Positions 63,800 through 64,000 of a stretch of DNA of 64,000 bases are shown here, in pieces. Both the position numbers and the translations under genes were made by a program. Origin of the DNA: Tillandsia leiboldiana (taxonomy: Eukaryota; Streptophyta; Magnoliopsida; Poales; Bromeliaceae). Under the pieces are notes generated by a model. The model saw only the letters and a list, made by a program, of their open reading frames with translations, was not told where the DNA came from and made no database searches. Where the stretch lies: contig CM055076.1 of NCBI GenBank assembly GCA_029204045.2, positions 27,288,416-27,352,415 on the forward strand. Reading direction: 5' to 3'. Every line of letters begins with the position of its first letter. Positions within the stretch are counted from its first letter, which is position 1.

Positions 63800-63999
63800 T
63801 ACAACTTAAAAGAAGTTTCGTCCCTGAAACTTACAACTTAAAAAAAAAAGTTTTGTTCCCGAAGCTTAAGGTCAACTAAGCCACTATTAAGCCTCTAACA
63901 GGTTCGCAGTAGTGACAATCAGTCACAAAATATCAGCAACTCTCAGGCTACTCATTAGACCCAATCTGAATATTCCCCAGTACAGGGCAAAGTATTTCT
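63800..63999 (-). mobile_element. 3' end of the internal region of the gypsy-type element
   Basis: Two successive copies of a 'ttttaagttgtaag' motif, each next to an 'aagtttc'/'gggaacaaaac'-like piece, lie left of further non-coding sequence running out of the window. The pol gene would lie beyond the right edge. Confidence 0.4.
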
Positions 64000-64000
64000 C

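Larger units (their letters stand above)
59840..63800 (-). mobile_element. Long LTR, probable Ty3/gypsy element, minus strand
   Basis: About 4 kb without a coherent ORF. It shares ordered blocks with the relic at 7940-10050. To its right, the minus strand reads '...gggacgaaacttctttta' shortly before 'tgatgtagaaactcg', a layout I associate with the end of gypsy pol followed by the 3' LTR. GC-rich segments (61990-62950) are low-complexity, and their ORFs lack domains. Outer ends and target duplication were not established. Confidence 0.5.

Overview
This is nuclear DNA from a flowering plant. Long introns with GT-AG borders interrupt the genes. Transposable elements and microsatellites fill most of the window. 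The first exon of one gene and a single-exon gene at the right are very GC-rich inside AT-rich surroundings, which is typical of monocots. I cannot name the species from sequence alone.

There are three cellular genes. (1) The 3' part of an ABCB (MDR/P-glycoprotein) transporter gene lies at 521-6424 (+). Its exons 6-12 are intact, and the 5' half lies beyond the left edge. (2) A second, complete 12-exon tandem paralogue lies at 32037-54437 (+). It has a one-base insertion that puts a stop codon inside the Walker A motif of the second nucleotide-binding domain. (3) A single-exon gene at 58060-58902 (-) encodes a coiled-coil, tail-anchored protein resembling the plant PMD (peroxisomal and mitochondrial division factor) family. 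It is convergent with the second ABCB gene. The two ABCB copies share exon lengths, intron positions and parts of their introns and 3' flanks. Each therefore serves as an empty-site reference for insertions in the other.

Layout: 1-6424 ABCB copy 1, whose last intron holds a chain of microsatellite-flanked MITEs. 6425-31700 is an intergenic transposon field with five notable parts: a TRIM-like mini LTR element (7439-7930), a decayed long LTR probably of Ty3/gypsy type (about 7940-10050), a hAT-type MITE with a CACTA-type MITE inside it (10258-10966), a rearranged Ty1/copia element with an internal inversion (11464-14778), and a young 7.7 kb Ty1/copia element (20796-28511) that sits inside an older CACTA-type MITE. 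31750-54437 is ABCB copy 2. Its 9.2 kb first intron contains a triplicated segment and many MITEs. Its third intron holds a three-level nest of elements, and its fourth a 178-bp tandem repeat. 54438-58059 is the convergent intergenic interval with another TRIM. 58060-58902 is the PMD-like gene. From about 59840 to the right edge is what looks like a long LTR and the 3' end of the internal region of a Ty3/gypsy-type element on the minus strand.

No operon-like or otherwise novel protein system is visible. The most informative material is the transposon biology: MITEs tied to TA microsatellites, a TRIM family with exact target duplications and a paralogous empty site, nested insertions that give a relative chronology, an internally inverted copia element, a copia copy with an ambiguous left end, and a nucleosome-length tandem repeat inside an intron. 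All coordinates were read by eye. MITE borders without a stated target duplication may be off by several bases.
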